From Spirochaetales bacterium (GTDB lineage: Bacteria > Spirochaetota > Spirochaetia > SZUA-6 > JAFGRV01), in NCBI GenBank assembly GCA_016937215.1, contig JAFGWI010000027.1, forward strand, positions 1 through 59,555: a DNA stretch of 59,555 bases, in the 5' to 3' direction. Every line of letters starts with the position of its first letter. Positions within the stretch are counted from its first letter, which is position 1. Below the pieces are notes generated by a model. It worked only from the letters and a program-made list of their open reading frames with translations. It was not told the origin of the DNA and did no database searches. Positions 52,334 through 59,555 of the stretch are shown piece after piece. Position numbers and translations under genes: made by a program.

Positions 52334-53512
52334 TTATACAGAAATCTGAAAACTTTCAAGGAATTTTTCCATATCAAAATGCTGTTCAAAAAGAGATTCG
52401 ATCTCATCGATTTTTATTCTGTCAAATAATTCCAATTTAGTGTTTTCAAAGAGTTGCAGAATCTTTGCTTCAGCTGTTGCTATATCTTCCTGAACAAAAA
52501 TAGAGGGAATATTCGCCTCAAGAACCGCGTCTCTCACGTCATTTTCAAGATCATGATACTGGGCGCCTGTTAGTATCAGACCCGCCAGGGGAGCTTCGTC
52601 CTTTTCAATTAAATTCTGATTATATTGAATAATTTTTCTGATATTGGCCCCTTTGTTCCCTTTAGCCACCACCAAGGCCTGGGGAACCAGAAAACGTTCA
52701 GGAATGAAATTTTCCGTTGCCAGGGTAATCATTTTAGCACAAAGGGGCGGCACGCTCCAGGAAATATCATCAGGATCACCAAGAACCTGGCAACCGGCAA
52801 ATTCCCTTTTCAATATACGCATCGATGGATTCTGCAAGCTATTTATTTGGGGAAAGAACCCCAATATACTCAATTGCCCGCCAACAGCCCCAAAACGTTT
52901 ATTCAACAGGTCTTCGGTGATATATTGCTTAACGGTTGATATTTTATCTGGCAATAATTTATTAAAAATAATACCTCTAACACGGCTTTTTTTATACAAA
53001 AAATAGGAAAGATCGACTTCTAACATATCAAGGGCTTTGCCGATTCCGCCGCCAGATAAAAAAATAATTTCAGCATCGATCAGATTAGCCACCTTGGCAT
53101 TAGAAAGCCCGACTATACCGCCAACACCAGGATGACCGGTTCCTTCGGCAATAATAATTTCCTTATCAGACAAGGCTTTCACGGCTTTAGCTATTCTATC
53201 CTTTAAGCGCCGGCTTTCGGCAACAGGATCGGATGTTGAAAGAAACTTTTTGGTAAAACCCGAGGCCAGAATCACAGGTGACACCAAGGTCAGATCAAGC
53301 TCGGTAAGACCTGAAAATTCCTTAATAAGATGAGCATCTTTCTCAATTATAATGCCATTTGGCAAAACATCCACTTTTTGACCAACAGGTTTTATATAGG
53401 CGATGCGACTGGGCTCAATCACCTTTGTCAATAATGACAGCAGACCTAGACTGGTTACAGTTTTACCAGCATGCTGCCTAAAACCTGTAATATAAATAAC
53501 CTTAGGTGCCAT
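52334..53512 (-). CDS. P-loop protein with DRTGG-like domain (AAA_26 / Pta N-terminal type)
   Basis: This 392-residue protein resembles the dethiobiotin-synthetase-like P-loop group: Walker A GFRQHAGKTVTSLGLL at the N-terminus, then an IIIAEGTGHPGVGG switch-like region. The C-terminal half (about 225-370) looks like a DRTGG domain (ALVVAKGNKGANIRKI; LAGLILTGAQYHDLEND), as in the N-terminal part of some phosphotransacetylases. The function of stand-alone forms is not settled. It is not BioD by full-length similarity, despite bioB nearby. Confidence 0.78.
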   Translation of the reverse strand: MAPKVIYITGFRQHAGKTVTSLGLLSLLTKVIEPSRIAYIKPVGQKVDVLPNGIIIEKDAHLIKEFSGLTELDLTLVSPVILASGFTKKFLSTSDPVAESRRLKDRIAKAVKALSDKEIIIAEGTGHPGVGGIVGLSNAKVANLIDAEIIFLSGGGIGKALDMLEVDLSYFLYKKSRVRGIIFNKLLPDKISTVKQYITEDLLNKRFGAVGGQLSILGFFPQINSLQNPSMRILKREFAGCQVLGDPDDISWSVPPLCAKMITLATENFIPERFLVPQALVVAKGNKGANIRKIIQYNQNLIEKDEAPLAGLILTGAQYHDLENDVRDAVLEANIPSIFVQEDIATAEAKILQLFENTKLELFDRIKIDEIESLFEQHFDMEKFLESFQISV

Positions 53513-53757
53513 AAACCATCCTCACAATCAACTCGCCTCTATTTCAGCTCCAAATACCAAAAAAACATCCAACCACAGCCTTAACACCAGCTAGAAGATT
53601 GTGTTTTTAGTATATCTTCTCTACTAGTCCATTTCAACTATAAAATAATTTCATTTTATATGGTCGCGTGAAAATTTAGGTTTCCCCGTAACCAAATTCC
53701 AGCATTTGTAAAACCACAACATCTTTTGCCAGTGAATATACCATTAACGAATAATTG

Positions 53758-53792
53758 GCGGCTTTAAAGTATTCACAGTACTTCAAAGCCGC
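53758..53792. other. Large hairpin downstream of ilvN
   Basis: A 14-bp stem with one mismatch (arms GCGGCTTTAAAGTA and TACTTCAAAGCCGC) has a seven-base loop. It lies 137 bp after the ilvN stop. No U-tract follows on either strand, so it may act as a processing or 3' stability element. Confidence 0.55.
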
Positions 53793-53813
53793 TCATAATC
53801 AAAACAATTAAGC

Positions 53814-53867
53814 CTATTACAAAAGTCCAGATTATAGACATTCGCCAAGGGCAATAATCAATAACTT
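53814..53867 (+). repeat. TTRCAAAAGTCC palindromic repeat, copy 3
   Basis: TTACAAAAGTCC followed by a degenerate second arm and CAATAATCAATAACTTA matches the layout at 59493-59555. It is the most diverged of the three copies. Confidence 0.45.
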
Positions 53868-53928
53868 ACAATATTGCAACAAGATAACCTAATCACCATT
53901 AACTTTTCATGAAAAAACCTCAATTTTT

Positions 53929-54423
53929 TCATGAATCTTGTTTTAATTTCTTGCCTCTTTCCATCGAAACCAGACCGCTTCGGGCAATTTCAAGGATATT
54001 ATAATGCTGAAGGATTGCAATAAAGTCATTTATCTTTTCAGGCGCACCTGTTACTTCAAGAACCATGGTATCGGCTGCAACATCCATTACTTTGGAACGG
54101 AAAACATCGGCCACCTGACAAATTTCACCGCGCTGCTGGGGCGGAGCTGTAATTTTTATCAATGCCATTTCACGATCTACCGAAGACCGTTCAGACATAT
54201 CAACCACCTTGATAATATCAACCAGTTTATTCAATTGTTTTTTTATCTGTTCAATAATCGAATCATCACCTTTACAAACCAATGTGATTCGTGACACGGT
54301 TGGATCCAAAGTGGGGCCAACTGTCAAGCTTTCAAGATTGTATCCTCGGCCGGAAAACAAACCTGATATTCGCGCCAGGACACCCTGGTGATTTTCAACT
54401 AACAATGATATCGCGTGAGTCAT
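53929..54423 (-). CDS. ilvN: Acetolactate synthase regulatory subunit
   Basis: This 164-residue protein starts with the ACT domain (ISLLVENHQGVLARISGLFS, then GRGYNLESLTVGPT), which binds valine for feedback control. A second ACT-like half ends at about residue 157. It follows ilvB by 4 bp on the minus strand. Size and order are typical of ilvBN/ilvBH operons. The symbol ilvH would be equally valid. Confidence 0.94.
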   Translation of the reverse strand: MTHAISLLVENHQGVLARISGLFSGRGYNLESLTVGPTLDPTVSRITLVCKGDDSIIEQIKKQLNKLVDIIKVVDMSERSSVDREMALIKITAPPQQRGEICQVADVFRSKVMDVAADTMVLEVTGAPEKINDFIAILQHYNILEIARSGLVSMERGKKLKQDS

Positions 54424-54427
54424 ATGC

Positions 54428-56164
54428 TTATTTTTCCTTTCCTAATAGCATTTCATTTATGGCCGCGCCGGCTGGTACCATTGGCCAGACATTGGTTTCA
54501 CGTTCAATAATAAAATCAATGATGACCGGCCTATCGGTTGACAGCTTGGCTCGTTCAAGGGCTGGTACTATTTCCTCTGAGGAAGTAACCCGAATTCCAA
54601 TCGCGCCATAGGCTTCAGCCAGTTTCACGAAATCGAGTGTATAAGGATGACACCATTCTCCCTTTACACCATTACAATCGTGCTTGCAATTAGGTGTACG
54701 CATTAAACACGTAAAAGAATATCTGGAATCCTGGAATAACTCCTGCCATTGCCGCACCATTCCGAGATAACCATTATTCAGAATGGCGATAATAACCGGC
54801 AGCCCCTCCTGAACACAGGTTGCCATTTCCTGAATATTCATCTGTATTGAACCGTCACCGGCAATATTGATTACTTTTTTGTCCGGATTAGCCAACTGGG
54901 CGCCAATGGCTGCCGGAAAGCCATAACCCATGGTACCCAAACCACCTGAGGTGATAAAGGAACGAGGCCGCGAGAACTTATATTCAAGGGCTGTCCACAT
55001 TTGATGCTGACCAACCTCTGTGCATATAATCGCGTCTGAAAAAACATCACTAATAGCCTTGATAACATTATTTGGTGAAAGATACTTTTCGGATTTATCC
55101 TCAGGATTCGGATGATCCTTCACCATCTGAATCACCGACTTCCGCCATGGATCAATAGCCGGTTTTTCAAGTAATGGATATAATTCTTCCAGTACCTGTT
55201 TCGCGTCACCAACGATGGGTATTTCAACCTTTACATTGCGGGAAATGGAAGCCGGATCAATGTCAATATGTATAATCCTGGCATTGGGCGCGAATTTTTC
55301 AAGAACACCGGTAACCCGGTCGTCAAACCTGACACCGATGCCTATAATCAAATCACATTCAGACACGCTCATATTAGCGGTATAGGTTCCGTGCATTCCC
55401 AGCATACCCATGTTATAGGGATGATTTGAGGGAAGCGCGCCAATTCCCATCAACGAAACAGTTGTGGGAATTTCGACTTTATCGATCACTTTTCTGAAAA
55501 TTTCACTCGCTCCGGAAATATGCATTCCTCCGCCTATGAAAAACACCGGTTTTTTGGCTTCTTTTATTGCCGAGGCAACCCGCTTTATCTGGCCAGTATG
55601 ACCTGATGTGTTGGGGTTATAGCCTTTCAGGGAAATTTCTTCGGGATATCCCCCTTCAGCGAGTTCAATAAGAATATCTTTAGGGAGATCAACAACAACA
55701 GGTCCCGGACGCCCGGTATTGGCAATATAAAAAGCCTCTTTAAGGGTTTTCCCCAGCTCGGCGCGATCAAGAACAATATAGTTGTGTTTAGTAACTGGCC
55801 GGGTCAAACCCACAGTATCGGCTTCCTGAAACGCGTCGTTACCAATCATGGAACGCGGAACCTGCCCGGTTAATACAACCAAAGGTACAGAATCAAAATT
55901 GGCTGTTGCCAAACCGGTTATGGTATTGGTCGCGCCAGGACCACTGGTAACCAGACACACCCCTGTTTTGCCTGTGGACCTGGCGTATCCGTCGGCTGCA
56001 TGCACTGCAGCTTGCTCATGACGGGTCAAAACCAGTCGAATCGAGTCTTGCTTGTAAAGTTCATCAAACAAAGGGATTACTACCCCTCCCGGATAACCGA
56101 ACAGACAATCCACGCCTTCCTTTTTTAATGCCTCAAGAACAAGTTGAGATCCGGAAATTTTCAT
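54428..56164 (-). CDS. ilvB: Acetolactate synthase catalytic subunit
   Basis: This 578-residue ThDP enzyme condenses pyruvate (or pyruvate and 2-oxobutyrate) in valine, leucine and isoleucine synthesis. The activating Glu is in RHEQAAVHAADGYAR, the FAD region is in the middle, and the ThDP/Mg site is GDGSIQMNIQEM with NNGYLGMVRQWQ. A Cys-containing insertion (CLMRTPNCKHDC) near the C-terminus is unusual for the family. AGGAGG precedes the start. It sits behind the attenuator at 56208-56406. Confidence 0.96.
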   Translation of the reverse strand: MKISGSQLVLEALKKEGVDCLFGYPGGVVIPLFDELYKQDSIRLVLTRHEQAAVHAADGYARSTGKTGVCLVTSGPGATNTITGLATANFDSVPLVVLTGQVPRSMIGNDAFQEADTVGLTRPVTKHNYIVLDRAELGKTLKEAFYIANTGRPGPVVVDLPKDILIELAEGGYPEEISLKGYNPNTSGHTGQIKRVASAIKEAKKPVFFIGGGMHISGASEIFRKVIDKVEIPTTVSLMGIGALPSNHPYNMGMLGMHGTYTANMSVSECDLIIGIGVRFDDRVTGVLEKFAPNARIIHIDIDPASISRNVKVEIPIVGDAKQVLEELYPLLEKPAIDPWRKSVIQMVKDHPNPEDKSEKYLSPNNVIKAISDVFSDAIICTEVGQHQMWTALEYKFSRPRSFITSGGLGTMGYGFPAAIGAQLANPDKKVINIAGDGSIQMNIQEMATCVQEGLPVIIAILNNGYLGMVRQWQELFQDSRYSFTCLMRTPNCKHDCNGVKGEWCHPYTLDFVKLAEAYGAIGIRVTSSEEIVPALERAKLSTDRPVIIDFIIERETNVWPMVPAGAAINEMLLGKEK

Positions 56165-56207
56165 TTTATCCTCCTAAAACTACCATACGCTATAAAACGC
56201 TGTTTTG

Positions 56208-56262
56208 AAAAAAAAAGCCGTTCCCCAGAAGGAGAACGGCTTATGCCCATTAAAAGGCCGCT
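56208..56262 (-). promoter_or_regulatory. ilvBN attenuator: terminator and competing antiterminator
   Basis: The terminator on the minus strand is the 9-bp stem AAGCCGTTC/GAACGGCTT (56215-56242), a ten-base loop and nine Ts (56208-56216). The alternative stem pairs AGCGGC (56257-56262) with GCCGTT (56235-56240), which is the 5' arm of the terminator, so only one can form. Both follow the leader peptide. Confidence 0.85.
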
Positions 56263-56282
56263 TTATACTTCACTTCCGGGTT

Positions 56283-56333
56283 TCAACGCATACCCCTGAC
56301 GACGACGAGAACGACCACAAGTGCTTTGACCAT
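56283..56333 (-). CDS. Val/Leu-rich leader peptide of ilvBN
   Basis: This 16-residue peptide, MVKALVVVLVVVRGMR, has seven Val and two Leu codons in a row of eight to twelve. Ribosome stalling there when valyl- or leucyl-tRNA is low would favour the antiterminator. A longer form starting at ATG 56369 adds twelve in-frame codons (MNILKGSVIFQS) and would be nearly leaderless; the shorter form has AAAGGG about 17 bases upstream, which is far for a ribosome binding site. Confidence 0.85.
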   Translation of the reverse strand: MVKALVVVLVVVRGMR

Positions 56334-56377
56334 GGATTGAAATATAACACTGCCCTTTAATATATTCATGATAGGCC

Positions 56378-56406
56378 ATTATAAAATAATTATACATTTA
56401 TGTCAA
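56378..56406 (-). promoter_or_regulatory. Promoter of the ilvBN operon
   Basis: Minus-strand consensus TTGACA (56401-56406), 17-base spacer, TATAAT (56378-56383). The transcript would begin near 56371, giving a leader of about 207 bases before ilvB. Confidence 0.88.
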
Positions 56407-56549
56407 TAAACAGAAAATAAAAGTTTTGAAAACAAGCTGTTTATTCCGAATTTGTGATTGCCTTTTGGATATTATCAGAATAATGTTGCTTTTTCAGACT
56501 GGAAATATTTAGTTCAACTTCAAAGAATAGAAAGGCTTTTCGCGCTTTA

Positions 56550-56743
56550 GCGTTAGGGATTGGAGCAGGGCGCGGTTTTTTTTCAAAAAAACCGCGCCAC
56601 CCGAAGGCCCGCGTTTTCAGCGAGCCTTCGGGTCGAAGCCGCCAGGCGGAGCTGCGGAAAAGCCCGACCCGGTCGCCGAGAACAATGACTCTTTGTTAAG
56701 CTTTGTAGATTATAGGGTATAGGGAATGATCCGGGTAACGCCC
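56550..56743 (+). repeat. Three-hairpin intergenic repeat, copy G
   Basis: From GCGTTAGGGATTGGAGC to AACGCCC. Hairpin 1 has arms GGCGCGG and CCGCGCC around a TTTTTTTTCAAAAAAA core. Hairpin 2 is CCCGAAGGC/GCCTTCGGG. The linker has TCGAAGCCGCCAGGCGGAGC then AAAGCCCGACCC. The region of hairpin 3 is longer, with CCCGG/CCGGG separated by unrelated sequence. Confidence 0.88.
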
Positions 56744-56789
56744 GGAAAAACCTTTATTTCAGAATCAAAGCAGGAGCAGCTCAACCCGC

Positions 56790-58214
56790 CTAGGCCAGTT
56801 TGAATATCAAATACCTGGCTTCATGCTTGATATGGGTATCGAGAGTGGATTTTTCAAGTAAAAGGGTCAAAATATCACGGGCCATTTGCCGCTCATTGCA
56901 GTAAACCAGGGCCTTGGCTTTATAAAAAGCTGCTTTATCGAATTCTTCGTTTATCTCAAGGGCTGTGTTGAACAATTCTATGGCTTTGTCGTAATTTTTC
57001 ACTGAGAGCGCGGCCAGGCCTTTCAAATACCAGAAATAATCGTTTTCATCATCAAATTCAAGACAATGGTCAAAAAAGCGATCAGCCTCCTGATACTTTT
57101 TCTGCTCAAGAAGGATTTCACCTTTTTGGACCAGGAGTTCGTCATCTTCAGGGTAAAGTTCCAAGGCGTGGTTCACAACACCAAGGGCCTCGTGAAAATT
57201 GGACTTCTTGATCAAGAGGGAAACAAAACCGCACCACAATGAAGGGTCATCCTCGTCTTGTGCCAGCTCAGCACGAATCTCCTTCAGAGCCTCATCTCCT
57301 TTTAGCAAAATCAACACCTCATGCTTTAAAAGCCGCAGCCCAGGTTGATCTGGTTCATGGTCAAGCCAATGCTTCAGGGTTTCCAGGGCTTCATTAAGCC
57401 GGGAAGCTGCCATCATCACACGGATTTTAAAGGTTTTTAATTTGGGATGATCGGGTTCAAGATCCAGGGCCTTGTTCACGTATTCCAAAGCTTCCATGTA
57501 TTTTCTGTCCTGAAAATACACTAGGGACATTTTATACCAAAGCTTGGAAAAATCCGGAAACAGTTTGGATGCCTTTTGAAAGCCTTCTCTGGCTTCGATT
57601 TTTCGGCCCAGATAATAAAGCGCCAATGCCCGATACAAATGGGCGTTTCTGTGATTGGCCTTCAATTCGATGGTATTTTCAAAACAGAGCAGGCTTTCGT
57701 CAAAAGCCTTGGCCTTGTAAAGGGAATACCCTTCCTCAAACCATTCGTCATAATGGCCTTTACCGCTAAAATGCAGATCCATAAAAGCTCGGTTTTCATG
57801 GATATGGTTGATTTTATGATCAACTGCCTGGCTGGACAAAGCCGAGTGGTCGGAATTGTAAACAGCATCGGGATCCCTGAAATCATCAAGGACCTCGTCA
57901 TACTGCTCCATGTTGGAAGTAAGCATTTTTTTTAGTTCAACGGCTTCAATTAAGGCAGGGTCAATATTCAAGGCATGGTTAATACAAAAAAGTGATTTTT
58001 CAAACAGTGACAGATTATAGTAAGCGATTCCCCGGATCATCCATAACTGGGCGTCATCAACAATATCCAGACCCTTTTGAGACTGTTCCAAAACTGCTTC
58101 AAAGTGATTATTTTCAAGAAGCTCCCGCGATTTTTGAATAATATCCTTTACGTTTTCAGTCATTTTAGTTAAAGCTTTTTTAGTTGAGCTCTGAAAACGC
58201 GAATAAGCTTCCAT
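56790..58214 (-). CDS. TPR-repeat protein
   Basis: This 474-residue protein consists mainly of tetratricopeptide repeats (for example AQLWMIRGIAYYNLSLFEKS, FWYLKGLAALSVKNYDKAIE), about ten units with 34-residue spacing. There is no signal peptide, so it is probably a cytoplasmic scaffold. AGAGGT precedes ATG 58214. A shorter start at Met 18 is possible. The neighbour bioB gives no functional hint. Confidence 0.9.
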   Translation of the reverse strand: MEAYSRFQSSTKKALTKMTENVKDIIQKSRELLENNHFEAVLEQSQKGLDIVDDAQLWMIRGIAYYNLSLFEKSLFCINHALNIDPALIEAVELKKMLTSNMEQYDEVLDDFRDPDAVYNSDHSALSSQAVDHKINHIHENRAFMDLHFSGKGHYDEWFEEGYSLYKAKAFDESLLCFENTIELKANHRNAHLYRALALYYLGRKIEAREGFQKASKLFPDFSKLWYKMSLVYFQDRKYMEALEYVNKALDLEPDHPKLKTFKIRVMMAASRLNEALETLKHWLDHEPDQPGLRLLKHEVLILLKGDEALKEIRAELAQDEDDPSLWCGFVSLLIKKSNFHEALGVVNHALELYPEDDELLVQKGEILLEQKKYQEADRFFDHCLEFDDENDYFWYLKGLAALSVKNYDKAIELFNTALEINEEFDKAAFYKAKALVYCNERQMARDILTLLLEKSTLDTHIKHEARYLIFKLA

Positions 58215-58325
58215 ATTTACCTCTTGATTTAATTTTAACCTGCCGTGAAATATTTGTCAATTAAATCATCAAAGGTCAGCAATTCATGGTCTCATTCATT
58301 CTAGGTCAATATATGTTATAATGCA

Positions 58326-59321
58326 TCAATAATCAATTCGCTCGATATCAAAGCCCAAATCATCTATCAGCTTTTTAGTTGCCTCAACCGAATCACCGCC
58401 GGTTGTCAAATAACCGTTGGCAAAAAGCGAATTAGCAGGGTAAAGAGCAAAGGACTGCAGTGAACGAAGATGCATTTCACGGCCGCCTGCTACCCTTAAT
58501 TCGGTTTTCGGCATGGCTAAGCGGAACAAACAAAGCACCTTCAGGCAATAACCGGGTGTCAGTTTTCTCGGATTTTTGATGCGGTGCCCTGGTATTGGCA
58601 TAAAAAAATTCACTGGAACCGAATCGGCCTTTACTTCTGCCAACTCAGATGTCATATCCAAAATATCCTTGGAGCTTTCTTCCATACCAATAATCACCCC
58701 TGAACAGATATCAAGGCCCGCGCTTCGAGCGCGATGAATCGTCTCCACACGGCGTACATATTGATGGGTAGTGCATATTTTAGGATAGGCCCTTTGGCTC
58801 GTGTTCAAATTGTGGTTATAGCGATTTACTCCGGCTTCAACCAGCAGCCGGGCTTCTTCGGGAGTCAACATACCGGCAGAAACACATATTTCCATGGAAT
58901 AGAGGGCTTTTATCTTTTTAACCACCTCGCATATTTTATGAATGCGGTTTTTACCCACATCACGGCCGGAAAAAACCATGCAATGCCGAAAAGCCCCGGC
59001 TTTGTATGCTTGCTCAGCTTCTTTAAGAATGAGCTCTTCACTTTTCATGGGATAAGCCGCGTCCTCATGGGTCGCGTTTTTTGATTGAGCACAATAAGCG
59101 CAATCTTCAGAGCAAAGGCCGCTCTGCACATTATCTATAATATGAATTCTCACATTGTTTTTAAAATAATGAAAACGCACCTCATAGGCTGCCCAAAGAA
59201 GTGGCAACAGTTCAATATCCGGATCATCCAGAATTCTAAGCTTATCTTCAGCAGAAATCGTCCCCTGGCTCAAGGCTTGATCAGCGAGATGACTATATTT
59301 GGTAAATTTTGATACATTCAT
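58326..59321 (-). CDS. bioB: Biotin synthase
   Basis: This 331-residue radical SAM enzyme inserts sulfur into dethiobiotin. The SAM [4Fe-4S] Cys are C70, C74 and C77 in SGLCSEDCAYCAQS. Other family segments are present: AGVNRYNHNLNTS and GLDICSGVIIGMEES. It stands alone, with no bioA, bioD, bioF or birA here. No ribosome binding site precedes ATG 59321, and the candidate promoter lies just upstream, so the message may be leaderless. Confidence 0.96.
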   Translation of the reverse strand: MNVSKFTKYSHLADQALSQGTISAEDKLRILDDPDIELLPLLWAAYEVRFHYFKNNVRIHIIDNVQSGLCSEDCAYCAQSKNATHEDAAYPMKSEELILKEAEQAYKAGAFRHCMVFSGRDVGKNRIHKICEVVKKIKALYSMEICVSAGMLTPEEARLLVEAGVNRYNHNLNTSQRAYPKICTTHQYVRRVETIHRARSAGLDICSGVIIGMEESSKDILDMTSELAEVKADSVPVNFFMPIPGHRIKNPRKLTPGYCLKVLCLFRLAMPKTELRVAGGREMHLRSLQSFALYPANSLFANGYLTTGGDSVEATKKLIDDLGFDIERIDY

Positions 59322-59329
59322 AATGACTG

Positions 59330-59358
59330 ATTATAGCAAAGTATTGTCTTTTCAACAA
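59330..59358 (-). promoter_or_regulatory. Candidate bioB promoter, leaderless
   Basis: Minus-strand TTGTTG (59353-59358), 17-base spacer, TATAAT (59330-59335). The -10 ends nine bases before the start codon, so transcription would begin at about the ATG. Confidence 0.55.
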
Positions 59359-59492
59359 TGAGTTTGTTCAAATTTATTAACAATTAACCTACATTCAGCT
59401 TTGAATATAGGTAATTTTTAATATTATTTAGATTTTGTTTAGCTTAAACAGGAATCACTATTTTTAGTGTTAAGGATTGTAATAATAGCAGA

Positions 59493-59533
59493 GCTAATTG
59501 CAAAAGTCCCGACTTTAGCAATTAGCAGACAGC
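59493..59533 (-). repeat. GCTGTCTGC palindromic repeat, copy 2 (inverted)
   Basis: Arms GCTAATTGC and GCAATTAGC enclose an AAAGTCGGGACTTTT-like core. It matches the reverse orientation of 27868-27908 and shares an AATAACTTA tail with the 53.8 kb copy. It lies in the non-coding end of the window (59359-59555), which holds nothing else recognised. Confidence 0.65.
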
Positions 59534-59555
59534 AATAAATTAATAACTTATTATC

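Larger units (their letters stand above)
53513..53928. other. Spacer with hairpin and palindromic repeat
   Basis: This lies between the end of ilvN and the P-loop gene. It holds the hairpin at 53758-53792 and a degenerate palindromic repeat at 53814-53867, both listed separately. Nothing else is recognised. Confidence 0.4.

Noticed and set aside
52334-53512. Dethiobiotin synthetase (bioD), given the P-loop and bioB 5 kb away.
   Set aside because: The protein is too long, has a DRTGG-like C-terminal half, and is in a different transcription unit.
59359-59420. A possible BirA operator upstream of bioB.
   Set aside because: The AT-rich half sites have the wrong spacing and do not match the TTGTAAACC/GGTTTACAA pattern.

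Overview
The window reads as a chromosome segment of an anaerobic, double-membraned, plant-polysaccharide-degrading bacterium, most likely a spirochaete-like lineage. This is inferred from two 7TMR-DISM-type receptors, loose spirochaete-style lipoboxes, a beta-barrel plus LolA-like plus FtsX-type exporter set (so an outer membrane), a trimeric [FeFe]-hydrogenase, an FTR-rubredoxin/glutaredoxin pair, and secreted xylan-active enzymes carrying dockerin-like repeats. The phylum is a judgement, not a proof. There are no tRNA or rRNA genes, no CRISPR array, and no intact insertion sequence or phage.

Layout. 0.2-3.0 kb: a membrane hybrid histidine kinase ending in a LuxR-type DNA-binding domain (minus). 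3.6-9.7 kb: a plus-strand operon with a perfect operator palindrome, a membrane protein, a small winged-helix regulator, a LolA-like periplasmic protein, a beta-barrel, an ABC ATPase and two FtsX-like permeases. 10-12.5 kb: an M1 aminopeptidase. 13.3-18.9 kb: a DUF3820-like protein and a 1697-residue protein of unknown function. 19-24.6 kb: a PilZ protein, a flavin reductase-like protein, a membrane-anchored unknown, a lipoprotein/7TM adenylate cyclase, and the FTR-rubredoxin plus glutaredoxin pair. 25.7-31 kb: a GH30 glucuronoxylanase with LamG and dockerin-like repeats, a diguanylate cyclase and a LamG lipoprotein. 31.4-36.5 kb: a four-gene [FeFe]-hydrogenase operon led by a histidine kinase with a degenerate receiver. 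36.7-41.8 kb: a GNAT acetyltransferase, a dockerin-malectin-PKD-CE15 glucuronoyl esterase and a cytoplasmic GH10 xylanase. 42-47.3 kb: argR-argC-argB-argD-argG on the minus strand, with tandem ARG-box palindromes over the argR promoter. 47.9-53.5 kb: a methyltransferase, an unknown protein, a CNNM/CBS protein, an SH3-like lipoprotein and a DRTGG-type P-loop protein. 53.9-56.4 kb: ilvBN behind a complete attenuator (promoter, Val/Leu-rich leader peptide, antiterminator and terminator). 56.8-59.3 kb: a TPR protein and bioB.

How the parts fit. GH30, CE15 and GH10 together suggest glucuronoxylan use: secreted enzymes cut the backbone and release lignin-linked glucuronoyl esters, and a cytoplasmic GH10 finishes imported oligomers. 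Fermentation electrons would leave through the NAD(P)H-linked [FeFe]-hydrogenase. Second-messenger genes (GGDEF, PilZ, class III cyclase) are frequent. The arg and ilv clusters show two different feedback controls: repressor operators and ribosome-mediated attenuation.

The most unusual signal is outside the genes. Eight intergenic copies of a 140-195 bp element share conserved ends and linkers, but each carries its own stem sequences in up to three compartments, and the stems remain self-complementary in nearly every case. At least three further short repeat families, also rich in palindromes, fill other gaps.
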